From Rahnella sikkimica (lineage in GTDB: Bacteria; Pseudomonadota; Gammaproteobacteria; Enterobacterales; Enterobacteriaceae), in contig NZ_CP019062.1 in the NCBI RefSeq assembly GCF_002951615.1, positions 4,340,001-4,404,000 on the forward strand: DNA of 64,000 bases, given 5' to 3'. The notes beneath the pieces were generated by a model. That model ran no database searches, was not told the origin of the DNA, and saw only the letters and a program-made list of their open reading frames with translations. Position numbers and translations under genes: made by a program. Positions 62,448 through 64,000 of the stretch are shown here, piece by piece. Numbering within the stretch: position 1 is the first letter of the stretch; every line of letters begins with the position of its first letter.

Positions 62448-62936
62448 ATGGACGAAAAACGTTTACGTGAATTGAGTGCAGAAATCGGCACTGAGCTTAA
62501 ATCTCAGGGATTGTGGATCACCTGCGCGGAATCTTGTACCGGCGGATTAATTGCCAAGGCCATCACGGACATAGCCGGAAGCTCAGCCTGGTTTGATCGC
62601 GGTTTCGTCACCTACAGCAATGCTTCCAAGCATGAATTACTGGGTGTTTCCGAAACGACGCTGGAGCAGTATGGTGCGGTAAGCGAGCAGGTCGTGCATG
62701 AAATGGCGCAGGGCGTTTTGCATGCGGCGGGAGCCGATATTGCGGTGTCCGTCAGCGGTATTGCCGGGCCTGACGGGGGTTCTGAAGAAAAACCCGTGGG
62801 AACCGTCTGGTTTGGTTTTGCCGGAAAAGACGGACGTGTTGTGACGGTAAAACAACAATTTTCTGGCGATCGCGAAGCGGTGCGTTTGCAAGCTGCTGTT
62901 TTTTCGCTACAAACTGCGTTATCTGAGTTTCTGTAA
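62448..62936 (+). CDS. pncC: nicotinamide-nucleotide amidase (CinA C-terminal family)
   Basis: PncC converts nicotinamide mononucleotide to nicotinate mononucleotide in pyridine-nucleotide salvage. It has 162 residues (E. coli 165). It keeps TCAESCTGGLIAKAITDIAGSS, FVTYSNASKHELLGV and SGIAGPDGGSEEKPVGTVWF. It is a stand-alone CinA-C domain. The ATG at 62448 follows CAGGATGGA, and frame further upstream runs through the mltB terminator and is not coding. recA follows by 113 bp behind its own SOS promoter. Confidence 0.94.
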   Translation: MDEKRLRELSAEIGTELKSQGLWITCAESCTGGLIAKAITDIAGSSAWFDRGFVTYSNASKHELLGVSETTLEQYGAVSEQVVHEMAQGVLHAAGADIAVSVSGIAGPDGGSEEKPVGTVWFGFAGKDGRVVTVKQQFSGDREAVRLQAAVFSLQTALSEFL

Positions 62937-62944
62937 AATTAGGC

Positions 62945-62972
62945 TTGATACTGTATGAGCATACAGTATAAT
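62945..62972 (+). promoter_or_regulatory. recA promoter with LexA box
   Basis: TTGATA (62945-62950) and TATAAT (62967-62972) with 16-bp spacing form the promoter. The LexA box TACTGTATGAGCATACAGTA (62949-62968) fits CTGT-N8-ACAG perfectly and lies between and over the two hexamers. This is the SOS-regulated layout known from E. coli recA. Confidence 0.95.
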
Positions 62973-62995
62973 TACTGCCAATTACCTGTACATAA

Positions 62996-64000
<1,005 letters not shown>

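Overview
The window is a contiguous piece of an Enterobacterales chromosome. Almost every gene has a clear E. coli counterpart in E. coli-like order over long stretches. Several arrangements (cysG joined to cysDNC, convergent rpoS and mutS, a long-form ExbB, and a family of about 120-bp palindromic intergenic repeats) point to the Yersiniaceae side of the order, for example a Rahnella, Ewingella or Serratia relative. The genus is an inference from gene order and protein similarity recalled from memory, not from a search.

Region 1 (1-14976) matches the E. coli parE-exbD neighbourhood: partial parE, mdaB-ygiN, parC, plsC, ftsP, then an aldehyde-response block (dkgA, a zinc alcohol dehydrogenase, and a divergent YqhC-type AraC regulator), yghB, metC, and a Fur-boxed exbBD operon. 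Region 2 (about 15024-21562) is an accessory insert on the minus strand carrying vgrG, a PAAR-containing rhs effector with a 156-residue C-terminal tip of no recognised family, a small two-helix membrane protein in the immunity position, and a frameshifted small ORF. It is bounded by a perfect 47-bp direct repeat that is the 3' end of garD, so it looks like an insertion at the garD terminus. Region 3 (21575-28023) is galactarate catabolism: garD divergent from garLRK, with two matching operator-like palindromes each 23 bp from a -10 hexamer and a CRP-like site between them, followed by a PLP D-amino-acid dehydratase/aldolase-like gene.

Region 4 (28047-38941) holds barA, an rlmD gene destroyed by an internal deletion, relA, mazG, pyrG, eno and queE. 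Region 5 (38943-51355) is dominated by sulfate assimilation (cysJIH, then cysGDNC), with queD, a secreted alpha/beta hydrolase and iap between, and three copies of one intergenic palindromic repeat. Region 6 (51415-64000) is the conserved ygbE-ftsB-ispD-ispF-truD-surE-pcm-nlpD-rpoS run, convergent mutS, then mltB, pncC and partial recA with its SOS box.

How the genes work together: cysDNC activate and phosphorylate sulfate, cysH and cysJI reduce it to sulfide, and cysG makes the siroheme that CysI needs. garD, garL, garR and garK convert galactarate to 2-phosphoglycerate, which eno can take on. BarA, RelA and RpoS are three layers of global stress control. No tRNA, rRNA, CRISPR array, integrase or transposase was found. 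The most unusual part is the Rhs/VgrG insert with its unassigned toxin tip and flanking garD-derived repeats.
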